Shown here: positions 8,739 to 16,641 of the stretch, piece by piece | Position numbering within the stretch: position 1 is the first letter of the stretch | Layout: the number at the start of each line of letters is the position of its first letter | NCBI GenBank assembly: GCA_964344685.1 | Contig: CAYFOK010000010.1 | Span: forward strand, 1-64,000 | Source of the DNA: Scalindua sp964344685 | GTDB lineage: Bacteria > Planctomycetota > Brocadiia > Brocadiales > Scalinduaceae | DNA length: 64,000 bases | Direction: 5' to 3' | Translations under genes and position numbers: made by a program | The notes under the pieces: generated by a model | Seen by the model: the letters and a program-made list of their open reading frames with translations, nothing else | Databases searched by the model: none | Told to the model about the DNA's origin: nothing

Positions 8739-10109
8739 ATGAAAGGGAATAAATTGATAAAAGAGCTGGTATCCCGGAAGAAAGAACTGGATATGCAGAA
8801 AAAAGAATCGTATATCGGACCACAGGAAATAGTTCGGAAAAAAAATGAATTCATGATTCCCTGTGTGTACCATTTTTACAAAGAACCTGTACAGATGGTC
8901 AGGGGGGAAGGGCAGTATCTCTTTGATCATCAGGACAAGAGATTTCTGGACTTTTATGCAGGTGTTTCAGTATTAAATGCAGGGCACTGTCATCCTGAAA
9001 TTGTAGATAAGATATGTGAGCAGGTAAAGACTCTTCAGCATACTACAACAATATATTTAACTCAGCCGATAGTAGATCTTGCCGAAAGGCTTGCACAGAT
9101 TACACCTGGAAATCTGAGAAAGAGTTTTTTTTGTGCAAGCGGGTCTGAAGCTAATGAGGGTGCGTTATTGCTTTCTCAATTGCATACCGGAAAACATGAA
9201 TTTCTTTCGCTTTATAACGGGCTTCATGGAAGAACAAAATTGACTATGAGCGTGACAGGTTTGAAGTTCTGGAGAACAGATACTAATCCTGTTGGCGGTA
9301 TCAGCTTTGTGCCCGATGCTTATTGCTACCGCTGTGTTTTCAAACTTTCATTCCCTGATTGTAATATTGAGTGTGCAAGGCAAATAGAAAATGTAATAGA
9401 AACCACAACATCAGGTGAGGTCGCTGCGTTCATTGCTGAACCTATACAGGGCAATGGAGGTATTATAACGCCTCCTGACGAATATTTTAAAGTGGTGAAG
9501 GGGATATTGGGAAAGTATGGAATATTGTTTATTGCTGATGAAGTACAGACGGGTTTCGGGAGAACCGGAAAGATGTTTGCAATAGAGCATTCTGGAGTGG
9601 AACCGGAAATAATGACGTTTGCCAAAGCAATTTCTAATGGGACTCCTGTTGGGGGGTTTATAGCTTCAGATAAGATTGCGTCTTCGTACAAAAGACCGGG
9701 AGCATCTACATTCGGAGGAAACCCTGTTACAAGCGTGTCTGCACTGGCGACACTTGACGTAATAAGCAAATACAATCTGATTAATAATGCAAGGATAATG
9801 GGTGAATACCTCAAAGAAAAATTGAAAATGCTACAGGAAAGACATACGTTAATAGGTGATGTTAGAGGAAGAGGATTAATGCTGGGGGCTGAGCTTGTTA
9901 ATCATGGCAAAGAGCCTGCAGTACAAGAGACGGATGCAATCCTGGAATATATGAAGGATAGGGGGGTTCTTATAGGTAAAACGGGTAGCTGCCGAAACGT
10001 TCTGGCCTTTCAGCCTCCTCTGATAATCAATGAAGATAATATTGATGAAGTGACTGATGTACTTGATGATGCATTGAGTTATGTGGAAAGACATAGAAAG
10101 AAAGACTAA
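8739..10109 (+). CDS. Class III (PLP) aminotransferase
   Basis: A 456-residue fold-type I enzyme. Visible features are the glycine-rich PLP phosphate-binding ASGSEANEGA (residue ~135), IADEVQTGFGRTG with the ring-contacting Asp (~residue 265), and the Schiff-base lysine in FAKAISNGTPVGGF (~295). The closest families are alanine-glyoxylate aminotransferase 2-like and ornithine/4-aminobutyrate aminotransferases. An inserted CYRCVF...CNIEC segment near residue 195 is typical of the AGXT2-like group. Reaction: transfer of an amino group to pyruvate, glyoxylate or 2-oxoglutarate; the donor cannot be decided from sequence. The 3' end overlaps the cytochrome b6-like gene by 29 bp, so the two are probably cotranscribed although functionally unrelated. 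Confidence 0.85.
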   Translation: MKGNKLIKELVSRKKELDMQKKESYIGPQEIVRKKNEFMIPCVYHFYKEPVQMVRGEGQYLFDHQDKRFLDFYAGVSVLNAGHCHPEIVDKICEQVKTLQHTTTIYLTQPIVDLAERLAQITPGNLRKSFFCASGSEANEGALLLSQLHTGKHEFLSLYNGLHGRTKLTMSVTGLKFWRTDTNPVGGISFVPDAYCYRCVFKLSFPDCNIECARQIENVIETTTSGEVAAFIAEPIQGNGGIITPPDEYFKVVKGILGKYGILFIADEVQTGFGRTGKMFAIEHSGVEPEIMTFAKAISNGTPVGGFIASDKIASSYKRPGASTFGGNPVTSVSALATLDVISKYNLINNARIMGEYLKEKLKMLQERHTLIGDVRGRGLMLGAELVNHGKEPAVQETDAILEYMKDRGVLIGKTGSCRNVLAFQPPLIINEDNIDEVTDVLDDALSYVERHRKKD

Positions 10110-10746
10110 GAAATGGTTTGAGGAGAGGTACCAGCTTGGAGGAATAATAGAAGAAAATGTAACTGAAAAGTTGATCCCAAGGGGACTCAGCTGGTTCAGT
10201 TGTATGGGAGGCCTGGCGCTGGTAGCTTTTATGGTTCAGGTAGGTACTGGGATATTTCTGTTATTTTACTATGTTCCATCTCCAGGTGAGGCATTTAACA
10301 GTGTCCAGTATATAAGACATGCACTCCCTTATGGCTGGTTGATACAGAAGGTACACGCCGTTACTCCTCACTTTATGATAACCCTTGTGTTTGCCCACAT
10401 GTTAAGGATATTGTTTAAGGGGATCTATAAAAAACCGAGAGAACTGCACTGGGTGTCAGGAGCATCACTGCTGGTATTAACATTAATTATATGTTACACT
10501 GGCAGCCAGCTTCCGGCTAATGGTTTATCATATTGGGGTATTAACTCAGTTGGAAGCGAAATTGGAATGCCGACTATAGTGACTGATCATACTGTAGGTA
10601 ATTATCATGATGCCGGAATGGTTTCTACTCGTGGTTTCGTTACCGTTTATGCATTACATATCGCCTGTATACCTCTGCTGATGTCTGTTATTATGGGATT
10701 CCATTTCTTAATGGTACGTAAAACAGGCATTTCAGACCCGTTATAG
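10081..10746 (+). CDS. Cytochrome b6-type diheme membrane subunit
   Basis: A 221-residue, four-helix protein aligned end to end with PetB. The haem b ligands are visible as two pairs with canonical spacing: His92/His106 and His193/His208 (14 and 15 apart, as in cytochrome b6). Cys41, in FSCMGG, matches the FYCLGG cysteine that covalently holds haem ci in b6f complexes, so a third haem is likely. KKPRELHWVSG and the terminal RKTGISDPL are family landmarks. The usual LPWDQ after helix C is changed to LPANG. It would oxidise or reduce quinone at the membrane. The start overlaps the aminotransferase. Subunit IV follows after 99 bp, but no Rieske gene is found in the window. Confidence 0.9.
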   Translation: MWKDIERKTKKWFEERYQLGGIIEENVTEKLIPRGLSWFSCMGGLALVAFMVQVGTGIFLLFYYVPSPGEAFNSVQYIRHALPYGWLIQKVHAVTPHFMITLVFAHMLRILFKGIYKKPRELHWVSGASLLVLTLIICYTGSQLPANGLSYWGINSVGSEIGMPTIVTDHTVGNYHDAGMVSTRGFVTVYALHIACIPLLMSVIMGFHFLMVRKTGISDPL

Positions 10747-10845
10747 AATCTAAAATTTATTGTTGGTAGATCAGGCGAAGTGAATCTACATTTAGTAATA
10801 ATTTTATCTGCGCTTATCTGCGAAAATTGGTTACCTGTTTAATAC
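10747..10845. repeat. Intergenic segment with repeated ATCTGCG words
   Basis: Within this gap between the b6 and subunit IV genes, ATCTGCG occurs twice in close succession (about 10807-10826). It resembles degenerate intergenic repeats seen in many bacterial genomes. It interrupts an otherwise tightly packed operon. No promoter or hairpin is evident. Confidence 0.3.
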
Positions 10846-11244
10846 ATGGTGGACTACAGAAAAGGTAGAAGTGAAGAAGAACTGGAGGCATTCTTTCCTA
10901 ATGAGATACTCAGGCACACTCTGTTAACATTTCTCTTAATAAGCGCTATCATGCTTGGAGTTATTTTTCTACCGGAATCTTTTCAGAAATCTGTTGATGA
11001 ATTTGCTTCATATGAAAACAGACCTCCATGGTTTTTACTTCCATTTTATTACATTTCCGGATTAATCAATCATAAGGCCTGGTATATTTTCATTATTTCA
11101 CTTTATGCTGTAACGTTTATAGGAGTCCCGTTTCTTGATAGAAATAATGAAAGAAGTTTATGGAGGAAACCGGTTTTTCTCTCCGTAGTAATTCTTAATC
11201 TACTGATGATCTTTACATTGGGTATAACAAAATATCTTCAATAA
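10846..11244 (+). CDS. Cytochrome b/b6 subunit IV (PetD-like)
   Basis: A 132-residue protein with three transmembrane helices (around residues 25-43, 63-85 and 108-128), like subunit IV, the C-terminal half of cytochrome b. The preamble EEELEAFFPNEILRHTLL matches the petD start. The quinol-site motif PEWY is replaced by PPWF (residues ~60-63), so the usual catalytic glutamate is absent. RPPWFLLPFYYISGL otherwise follows the family pattern. It pairs with the upstream b6 protein to form the quinone pocket. Start ATG; the stop is two bases before the following multihaem cytochrome gene, indicating translational coupling. Confidence 0.85.
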   Translation: MVDYRKGRSEEELEAFFPNEILRHTLLTFLLISAIMLGVIFLPESFQKSVDEFASYENRPPWFLLPFYYISGLINHKAWYIFIISLYAVTFIGVPFLDRNNERSLWRKPVFLSVVILNLLMIFTLGITKYLQ

Positions 11245-11246
11245 CA

Positions 11247-12323
11247 ATGATACATATACATTACGGCACAAAAACTTTTCTGCACATATCTGTTATGCTG
11301 GTTTTAGTTGGAGTGATATACATATCTCCAGGATGTAAATTAATTGAAAACCTGCATCCTGAACTCGTTAAGAGAGGAGAAGAGTTTCCGGGTTCCAGGG
11401 CCTGCAGTGAATGTCATATTGATATTTATTCAGAATGGGTGGAATCGTCACATTCGAAAAGTTACGTCAGTGAAAAGTTCAAAGAATCTACTGATAATTA
11501 TGAATTTAAATTCTGCCTGGGATGCCATGTGCCTGATATAATTTCAGCACTCTACGGATCAGGCCCATTAAGAGAAGGGCAGGAAAAGAGAGAGATAGCT
11601 GTAAGAACTTATCATTTGGAGGAAGGTGTTAACTGTCAGAGCTGCCATCTTACTGTGGATTGCAAAATGGCCGGTCCACACTCCGGAATCTCTCCCCACC
11701 CTATAGAGAATAAAAAAGAATTGTACAAAAAAAGCGAACTTTGCGGGACATGCCACGTCGATACATATAAAGAGTATTTATTGTATAAAGATAACGGTAA
11801 TAATCAGACATGTCAGGATTGCCATATGCCGGCAGTCAATCGTAAACTTATTCAGAATGAACCATGGCAGAAATTGCATGCTCGAAAAGAGGGAAAGGTT
11901 CACAGCTTCTCTATGTTAAGTGCCATGGAAAGAGATAAGGATTTTCTGGACATAAAATTTACTGAAATAAACAGTGGCAGTAATCAAGTCACCGGTAATG
12001 TTGAAATTATTAATTCAAAGGTTTCTCATTCCATTCCAACAGGTAAATATGGATATAAAGAAGTTGTTTTGCTGATTAACCTTAAGGATAACCTGGGAAG
12101 AATAATCAAATCTATACAGGAGAGTATGTTTCTGGAATTGAATACTCATATGAAACCTGGAGAAAAGAAGATATATAGATTCGTTTTTGACCTGGAAGAT
12201 AAAAACAATCCGGCAAAAGAATTAGAGGCTGTTCTTTTCAGAACTAACTTTAATAGGACAGATAAAACACTGTTTGCAAAGGTTGAGCTGGAGCTGAATT
12301 TATCGGTGAGGTTAATGAAGTAA
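11247..12323 (+). CDS. Pentahaem cytochrome c, cytochrome c554-like
   Basis: A 358-residue exported protein. An N-terminal hydrophobic segment (residues ~10-30) ends in ISPGC, which could be a lipobox. Five CXXCH motifs follow (CSEC, CLGC, CQSC, CGTC, CQDC) in the first ~210 residues. The first, in a RACSECHIDIYSEW context, matches the cytochrome c554/c-prime multihaem group. The last ~140 residues are haem-free and beta-rich (GNVEIINSKVSHSIPTGKYG), like the C-terminal domain of the octahaem nitrite reductase/c554 families. It starts two bases after the subunit IV stop, so it is probably a direct electron partner of the b6/IV module. Substrate reactivity is not evident. Confidence 0.85.
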   Translation: MIHIHYGTKTFLHISVMLVLVGVIYISPGCKLIENLHPELVKRGEEFPGSRACSECHIDIYSEWVESSHSKSYVSEKFKESTDNYEFKFCLGCHVPDIISALYGSGPLREGQEKREIAVRTYHLEEGVNCQSCHLTVDCKMAGPHSGISPHPIENKKELYKKSELCGTCHVDTYKEYLLYKDNGNNQTCQDCHMPAVNRKLIQNEPWQKLHARKEGKVHSFSMLSAMERDKDFLDIKFTEINSGSNQVTGNVEIINSKVSHSIPTGKYGYKEVVLLINLKDNLGRIIKSIQESMFLELNTHMKPGEKKIYRFVFDLEDKNNPAKELEAVLFRTNFNRTDKTLFAKVELELNLSVRLMK

Positions 12324-12356
12324 AGAAGTATTACCAGACAACAGGTACCATATATC

Positions 12357-13715
12357 ATGTTGGGAAATATCAGAAGAAGAGATAAGAAAGTAGTTAAAAT
12401 ACTGTTCATTGTGACGATTCTGTCGTTAATGTGTTGTACTACGTTGGTTATTATTGCAGCACATAAACCGGGATCACCTGAATTCTGTTCACGATGTCAC
12501 AGTATGGAATCATCATATAATACCTGGAAGGAGACAATATTCTGTAATACCGGTTGTCTTAATTGTCATACACACGATAGTAGCGGCAGTACGTTGTCAG
12601 TTGAGATTAAAGATAGTAACTGTACTGACGCAGAATGTCATCCTGTCGCAAAGCTTACGTCAAAAGTATCAAATTACAAAGATATATTTTCTTTTAATCA
12701 CGAAACACACTTAAAAGAATATCCGACTAATCTTAACTTGCGTTGTACGGGATGTCATTCGTATATGGGAAAGGAAGTGCATGGAGTAGCAGAAACAAGA
12801 CATTTTAGTATAGATGAAGAGGTATGCTTTGTATGCCACTTTATAAAAGGTGAAACTCCTTTGCTTACCTCCAATGAAAAAATTAAAGTTGATGACTGCT
12901 CATTATGTCATAAAAATGTACAGACAAAGATCATGATTTATAAAAAGGAATTTGATCACCTGAAATATGAAAAGAGACTGAAAATAGAGTGTACAAATTG
13001 TCATTTTGAGACTATCTACAGAAACAATGATGTCGAAAAAGAAAATTGTTATTATTGCCATACAACGGTACCTGATGGATACGAAGGTGCGGGCAGAATG
13101 CACATTGATCATGTGGAAAAACATAAGGTTCCATGCTCTACGTGTCATGATAAGATTTTCCATAAGTGGGGAGATGAATACATTAATAATATCCTGCCTA
13201 TGAGAGGCATTGACAAAAAAGATGAAGGTCTTAAGCGAGCTGCAGATATAGCCAGGGTAGCAGGGTCAGGTGATCTTACTATTAATGCGAAAGAAGAACA
13301 CATTTTTCAGAAGAAGCCTTATTCATTACAAAGAAAAATATATGCAGGTAATGGTGGGAGGGGAATAGAAAAAAGCCCTGACCCGATGTATCTGGCTACA
13401 GTTAATTGTACTGCATGTCATATAGATAAAGATCTGGCAGTTGATCCTATGATATGTAATACCTGTCATGAAAAGGGATTTGATAAAACAATGGCAGAAC
13501 AAAAAAAGTATATTACAGGGATGTTAAACACGTTATCTGATTTACTGGAAGAATCACAAGAGCTGGGTATGTCTAATGCGTTGATTAATGAGGCACAGTA
13601 TAATTATGATTTGATTACAAGTGATGCAAGCTTAGGGGTGCACAATATTAAATATGTAAAGGATTTGCTTAATCACAGTATACAACAGCTCCATCATATG
13701 CATGAGATTAATTAG
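12357..13715 (+). CDS. Multihaem cytochrome c, NapC/NrfH-like N-terminus (10 CXXCH + 1 CX4CH)
   Basis: A 452-residue protein. A single N-terminal membrane anchor (~residues 13-35) followed by FCSRCHSMESSYNTW resembles the NapC/NirT/NrfH quinol-dehydrogenase cytochromes. I count ten CXXCH motifs (CSRC, CLNC, CTGC, CFVC, CSLC, CTNC, CYYC, CSTC, CTAC, CNTC). In addition there is one CX4CH (CTDAECH, about residue 90), a spacing used in some cytochromes c3. Eleven haems are therefore possible. Histidines outside the motifs are frequent, so bis-His coordination is likely. The last ~70 residues are haem-free and helical. It is cotranscribed with the b6/IV pair and probably relays electrons in the periplasm. 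Confidence 0.85.
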   Translation: MLGNIRRRDKKVVKILFIVTILSLMCCTTLVIIAAHKPGSPEFCSRCHSMESSYNTWKETIFCNTGCLNCHTHDSSGSTLSVEIKDSNCTDAECHPVAKLTSKVSNYKDIFSFNHETHLKEYPTNLNLRCTGCHSYMGKEVHGVAETRHFSIDEEVCFVCHFIKGETPLLTSNEKIKVDDCSLCHKNVQTKIMIYKKEFDHLKYEKRLKIECTNCHFETIYRNNDVEKENCYYCHTTVPDGYEGAGRMHIDHVEKHKVPCSTCHDKIFHKWGDEYINNILPMRGIDKKDEGLKRAADIARVAGSGDLTINAKEEHIFQKKPYSLQRKIYAGNGGRGIEKSPDPMYLATVNCTACHIDKDLAVDPMICNTCHEKGFDKTMAEQKKYITGMLNTLSDLLEESQELGMSNALINEAQYNYDLITSDASLGVHNIKYVKDLLNHSIQQLHHMHEIN

Positions 13716-13742
13716 TATTGTTTGTAGAAACACGTTTATGTC

Positions 13743-13769
13743 ATCCTGGACTTTTTTCAGGATTTTTTT
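13743..13769 (+). terminator. Rho-independent terminator-like hairpin
   Basis: ATCCTG and CAGGAT form a 6-bp stem around a T-rich loop, followed directly by seven Ts. It lies between the 11-haem and 12-haem cytochrome genes. It may attenuate rather than end the operon transcript. Confidence 0.5.
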
Positions 13770-13788
13770 AACATTTTGAAAAAATTAA

Positions 13789-15066
13789 ATGTACAGGCTT
13801 GTTTTGATTGTTGGTTTATTTGTGGCCGGGCTTCTCTCATCTTTTTTCTCTGAAATCAATAGTAGTATTTGTACCGGTGATACATTAAGTAATACCAAGC
13901 GTATCCGGAGATCAAAGATATCTATAATGAATTTTGATACATGTACGGTGAGATGTCATGTCAATTATATGGCATATGAAAATAAATTTGATGAGTCTCA
14001 AAAAACAGAGATCTTCAGGCACAGGACACATTCATTTGAGCAGAACCTGGATTGTATCTCCTGTCATGATAATAGTGAGGTAAATACGGAGGAGCATGGT
14101 AAATTAACAATAAAAAAAGAAAACTGTCTTGAATGTCATCATGTTGAATTAAAAGCATTTAAATGTAAAAGGTGCCATAATAATATTGATGAGAATCCCA
14201 TGAAATATAATGGGGAAAAATTTGTACACGGTTTTACTGTGGAGAGTGATGTTGATTGCGGATTATGTCATATAAAAGATCAACGATCTACGCTGAAAAA
14301 GGAAAAAATCAACTGTGTTAAATGCCACCACACTACTCCGGATTTACATTGTGTAAAGTGTCATAAAGATGACTTGGAAAGATATCATAATACAGACCCT
14401 CAGAGGAAGGTAAGTCTTTCATGGACTGTACCTTTCAGACACTCTCAGCATCCCGAACGGGATTTGTCATGCATGGAGTGCCATCTTATTAGCCGGGAGA
14501 ACGACGCTGGTATTGTGGAATATAATCTCAATTGTAGTAAATGTCACCACGATTCTGAGGAGAAGGCAGGGTGTGTTGAATGTCATAAGGAGCCTTTAGC
14601 ATATTTAAAGGGAGATATAGGGTTAAAAGAGTTTACAGCAATACCGGATATGATGTCCATAGCTGTTAAATGTGAAGACTGTCACAAATACAACGGTGAA
14701 AAGTTAAAATTCAAAGGAGTTGAGGAATACTGTATAGAATGTCACAATGGAGATTATGGGAAACTATACAACGCTTGGACAAAAACAATTACAGACAGGT
14801 TGGAAGAATTCAACCTTTGTGTGCAATATTTAGTTGAGGATAGTAAAGTTGTTTTTACAAATGAATCAGATTTTAATGAAGACACAGACGTGGTATCTGG
14901 GAAGAAATCATGTTTAAACACATTTCTTGATGAAACATGTGTGACTGTTGACTTAATAACAAAATATGGTATGCACAATTTTAACCTGACAAAAACTATC
15001 CTGGATAGTCTTGAAGAGAAAATAAAACCTTTCTGTGCAGATACACGGAGTCAACAAACTGAATAA
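13789..15066 (+). CDS. Multihaem cytochrome c (11 CXXCH + 1 CX3CH)
   Basis: A 425-residue exported protein with an N-terminal signal/anchor (residues ~1-20). The eleven CXXCH motifs are CISC, CLEC, CKRC, CGLC, CVKC, CVKC, CMEC, CSKC, CVEC, CEDC and CIEC, roughly every 25-35 residues. The first cysteine pair is unusual: CTVRCH, a CX3CH spacing verified codon by codon at 13942-13959, which may or may not bind haem. CHH pairs such as LECHHVE and VKCHHTT suggest closely packed bis-His haems. The last ~110 residues carry no haem. It is the third multihaem gene of the b6/IV cluster. No catalytic lysine-type (CXXCK) haem was seen. Confidence 0.85.
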   Translation: MYRLVLIVGLFVAGLLSSFFSEINSSICTGDTLSNTKRIRRSKISIMNFDTCTVRCHVNYMAYENKFDESQKTEIFRHRTHSFEQNLDCISCHDNSEVNTEEHGKLTIKKENCLECHHVELKAFKCKRCHNNIDENPMKYNGEKFVHGFTVESDVDCGLCHIKDQRSTLKKEKINCVKCHHTTPDLHCVKCHKDDLERYHNTDPQRKVSLSWTVPFRHSQHPERDLSCMECHLISRENDAGIVEYNLNCSKCHHDSEEKAGCVECHKEPLAYLKGDIGLKEFTAIPDMMSIAVKCEDCHKYNGEKLKFKGVEEYCIECHNGDYGKLYNAWTKTITDRLEEFNLCVQYLVEDSKVVFTNESDFNEDTDVVSGKKSCLNTFLDETCVTVDLITKYGMHNFNLTKTILDSLEEKIKPFCADTRSQQTE

Positions 15067-15094
15067 TCTAGGGATGACTAGTGACAAATAGATC

Positions 15095-15787
15095 ATGATT
15101 GAAGAACATGTTAATTTCAACTCTGGAGGTTTGAAGCTTGAGGGGGTTTTGTCCTATAGCGAAAACACAGCGAGTCCGCCACTCGTGCTTTTGTGTCCAC
15201 CTCATCCTCACCTCGGAGGCGATATGGAAAATAATGTTATCACTGCTCTCGGTAAAGTACTGGCGGAAAAGGGATATGCTACTTTAAGATTTAACTATCG
15301 TGGCGTTGGTAGCAGTGAAAGTAAACTTAACAATATTGCAGAGATATACGAGTATTGGGAAACGATTCTAAATAATGATGATTGTTCTGATGCTATTGTG
15401 GATGCTACTTCAGCAATGAATTATCTGGAATCAACAGTTGGTACGAAAAAGATTTTTATAGCAGGGTATTCTTTTGGTGCAATTGTGGCGATGCTGCTGA
15501 GTGTGGATAATGCAAACATCAGGGCTTTTGCATCAATTTCTATACCTTTTGGTAGATTTGATACCTCACTTTTATCAGAATGCAAAATACCTAAGCTGTT
15601 CATTTGTGCGGATAATGATTTTGCCTCACCAATTGATGATGTTGAGAAAGGAATGTTAAATATTTCGGAACCAAAGATACTTGATGTAATGAATAATTGC
15701 GATCACTTCTATATAGACAAAGAACATGAAATAGCGAATAAAGTTTTAAAGTTCTTCAATGATAAGATGCCTGCAGACTTTAAATAA
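15095..15787 (+). CDS. Alpha/beta hydrolase
   Basis: A 230-residue cytosolic protein with the compact dienelactone-hydrolase-like fold. It has the strand VLLCPPHPHLGG with the oxyanion HP, RFNYRGVGSSES, the nucleophile elbow GYSFGA (serine about residue 127), FICADNDFASP with the acid, and a C-terminal DHFYIDKEHEI with the histidine. All three catalytic residues of the triad are therefore visible. Related small hydrolases act on esters or thioesters, but no substrate can be assigned. It follows the multihaem gene by 28 bp and may be the last gene of that operon. Confidence 0.8.
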   Translation: MIEEHVNFNSGGLKLEGVLSYSENTASPPLVLLCPPHPHLGGDMENNVITALGKVLAEKGYATLRFNYRGVGSSESKLNNIAEIYEYWETILNNDDCSDAIVDATSAMNYLESTVGTKKIFIAGYSFGAIVAMLLSVDNANIRAFASISIPFGRFDTSLLSECKIPKLFICADNDFASPIDDVEKGMLNISEPKILDVMNNCDHFYIDKEHEIANKVLKFFNDKMPADFK

Positions 15788-15982
15788 ATACGTTATATGA
15801 AAATAGATTATATTTAATCTATTATTTCAGTTGACGCCATTACCTTTGTCTTCATGCTTCATTCCCTTTAAACATTACCCTTACGGAATTAACTTGCAGT
15901 ACTAAGAATTTCTCTGATTATAACATAACTCGTAAATAGCAGACGGTAGGAAGAAATCTCAATTAGAAGATTGTTAGAAGAT

Positions 15983-16020
15983 CATAAAAAAAGGACTCGG
16001 GACAACCTCCTGAGTCCTTT
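15983..16020 (-). terminator. Rho-independent terminator for the minus-strand tRNA remnant
   Basis: AAAGGACTC (15990-15998) pairs perfectly with GAGTCCTTT (16012-16020). On the minus strand the stem is followed by seven Ts. It lies just beyond the 3' end of the tRNA-like sequence, in the place expected for its terminator. It could also stop plus-strand transcripts from the hydrolase side less efficiently. Confidence 0.7.
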
Positions 16021-16025
16021 AAATT

Positions 16026-16092
16026 TGGTTGCGGGAACAGGATTTGAACCTGCGACCTCCGTGTTAAGAGGCTGACGTTCTAATGGATAAGT
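16026..16092 (-). pseudogene. tRNA 3'-half remnant (Val-like anticodon region)
   Basis: On the minus strand the sequence has a clear T-arm (GCAGGTTCAAATCCTGT), an acceptor 3' strand TCCCGCAA and an encoded CCA. Upstream, the anticodon region reads CCTCTTAACACGGAGG, which resembles a CCTCC-loop-GGAGG valine-type arm that has lost one base, so the stem no longer closes. The homology stops in the D-loop (GAACGTC...), and no TTGCGGGA 5' acceptor strand exists. It is therefore a decayed or truncated tRNA, possibly a leftover of an integration or rearrangement at a tRNA gene. A functional tRNA is unlikely. Confidence 0.6.
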
Positions 16093-16531
16093 TTTTGTCT
16101 TTTAGTCAATTCAAACATCAAGTCTATTTTGAAAAAATCGGGAAATTTCATAAATATTTAGTAGGTGATAATATTTTAATTAATAGGTGAAATTCCTTAA
16201 TAGCCACCAGCATTTATCAGACTTTAACTGACAAATTTCTGTTAAATAATATATTTACTTAATTACATGCTTTGCAAGACGGCAAATCATGCCCAGGCGC
16301 TAAATGTCCATAGATATAGTATAGTATTTTACATGCATTAATAACTTACTATGATGGGTGACACGCTGTCCGTAAAACCTGATTTGATTTATCTATAATG
16401 ACGTTATGTGTAATACTAAAATGAAATACAAATTCTGCCTCATCGGTATCTAAGTAAAATATCCTCCATATCTTATGACAACATAACAACTTAATATAGT
16501 GGACCATAGTTTATAGAATGGGTTTCTAGAA

Positions 16532-16548
16532 TTGGCATCATCTTTGCT
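16532..16548 (+). promoter_or_regulatory. Sigma-54 (RpoN) promoter
   Basis: TTGGCATCATCTTTGCT fits the -24/-12 consensus (TTGGCAC-N5-TTGCW): the GG and GC cores have the required 10-base spacing, with one mismatch in the first block. It lies 94 bp before the octahaem cytochrome start, leaving a leader of about 80 bases. Activator sites were not identified. Confidence 0.65.
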
Positions 16549-16641
16549 CAACTAACAAGTGATGTAAGCGGTTTGCCTGTAAGTGTTTAACACTCTTATC
16601 ATTTTGTTGAAAATATCATTGCTTCAATAGCAGGTTTATTT

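Larger units (their letters stand above)
15788..16641. other. Gene-free region with tRNA remnant and sigma-54 promoter
   Basis: No convincing coding sequence is seen in these 854 bases. The recognisable parts are a minus-strand terminator hairpin, a 3' tRNA remnant and a sigma-54 promoter, each listed separately. The rest is AT-rich and without clear repeats. Confidence 0.6.

Noticed and set aside
9326..9814. 162-residue minus-strand ORF inside the aminotransferase
   Set aside because: It covers the PLP-lysine region of the plus-strand enzyme and has no motif or ribosome site.
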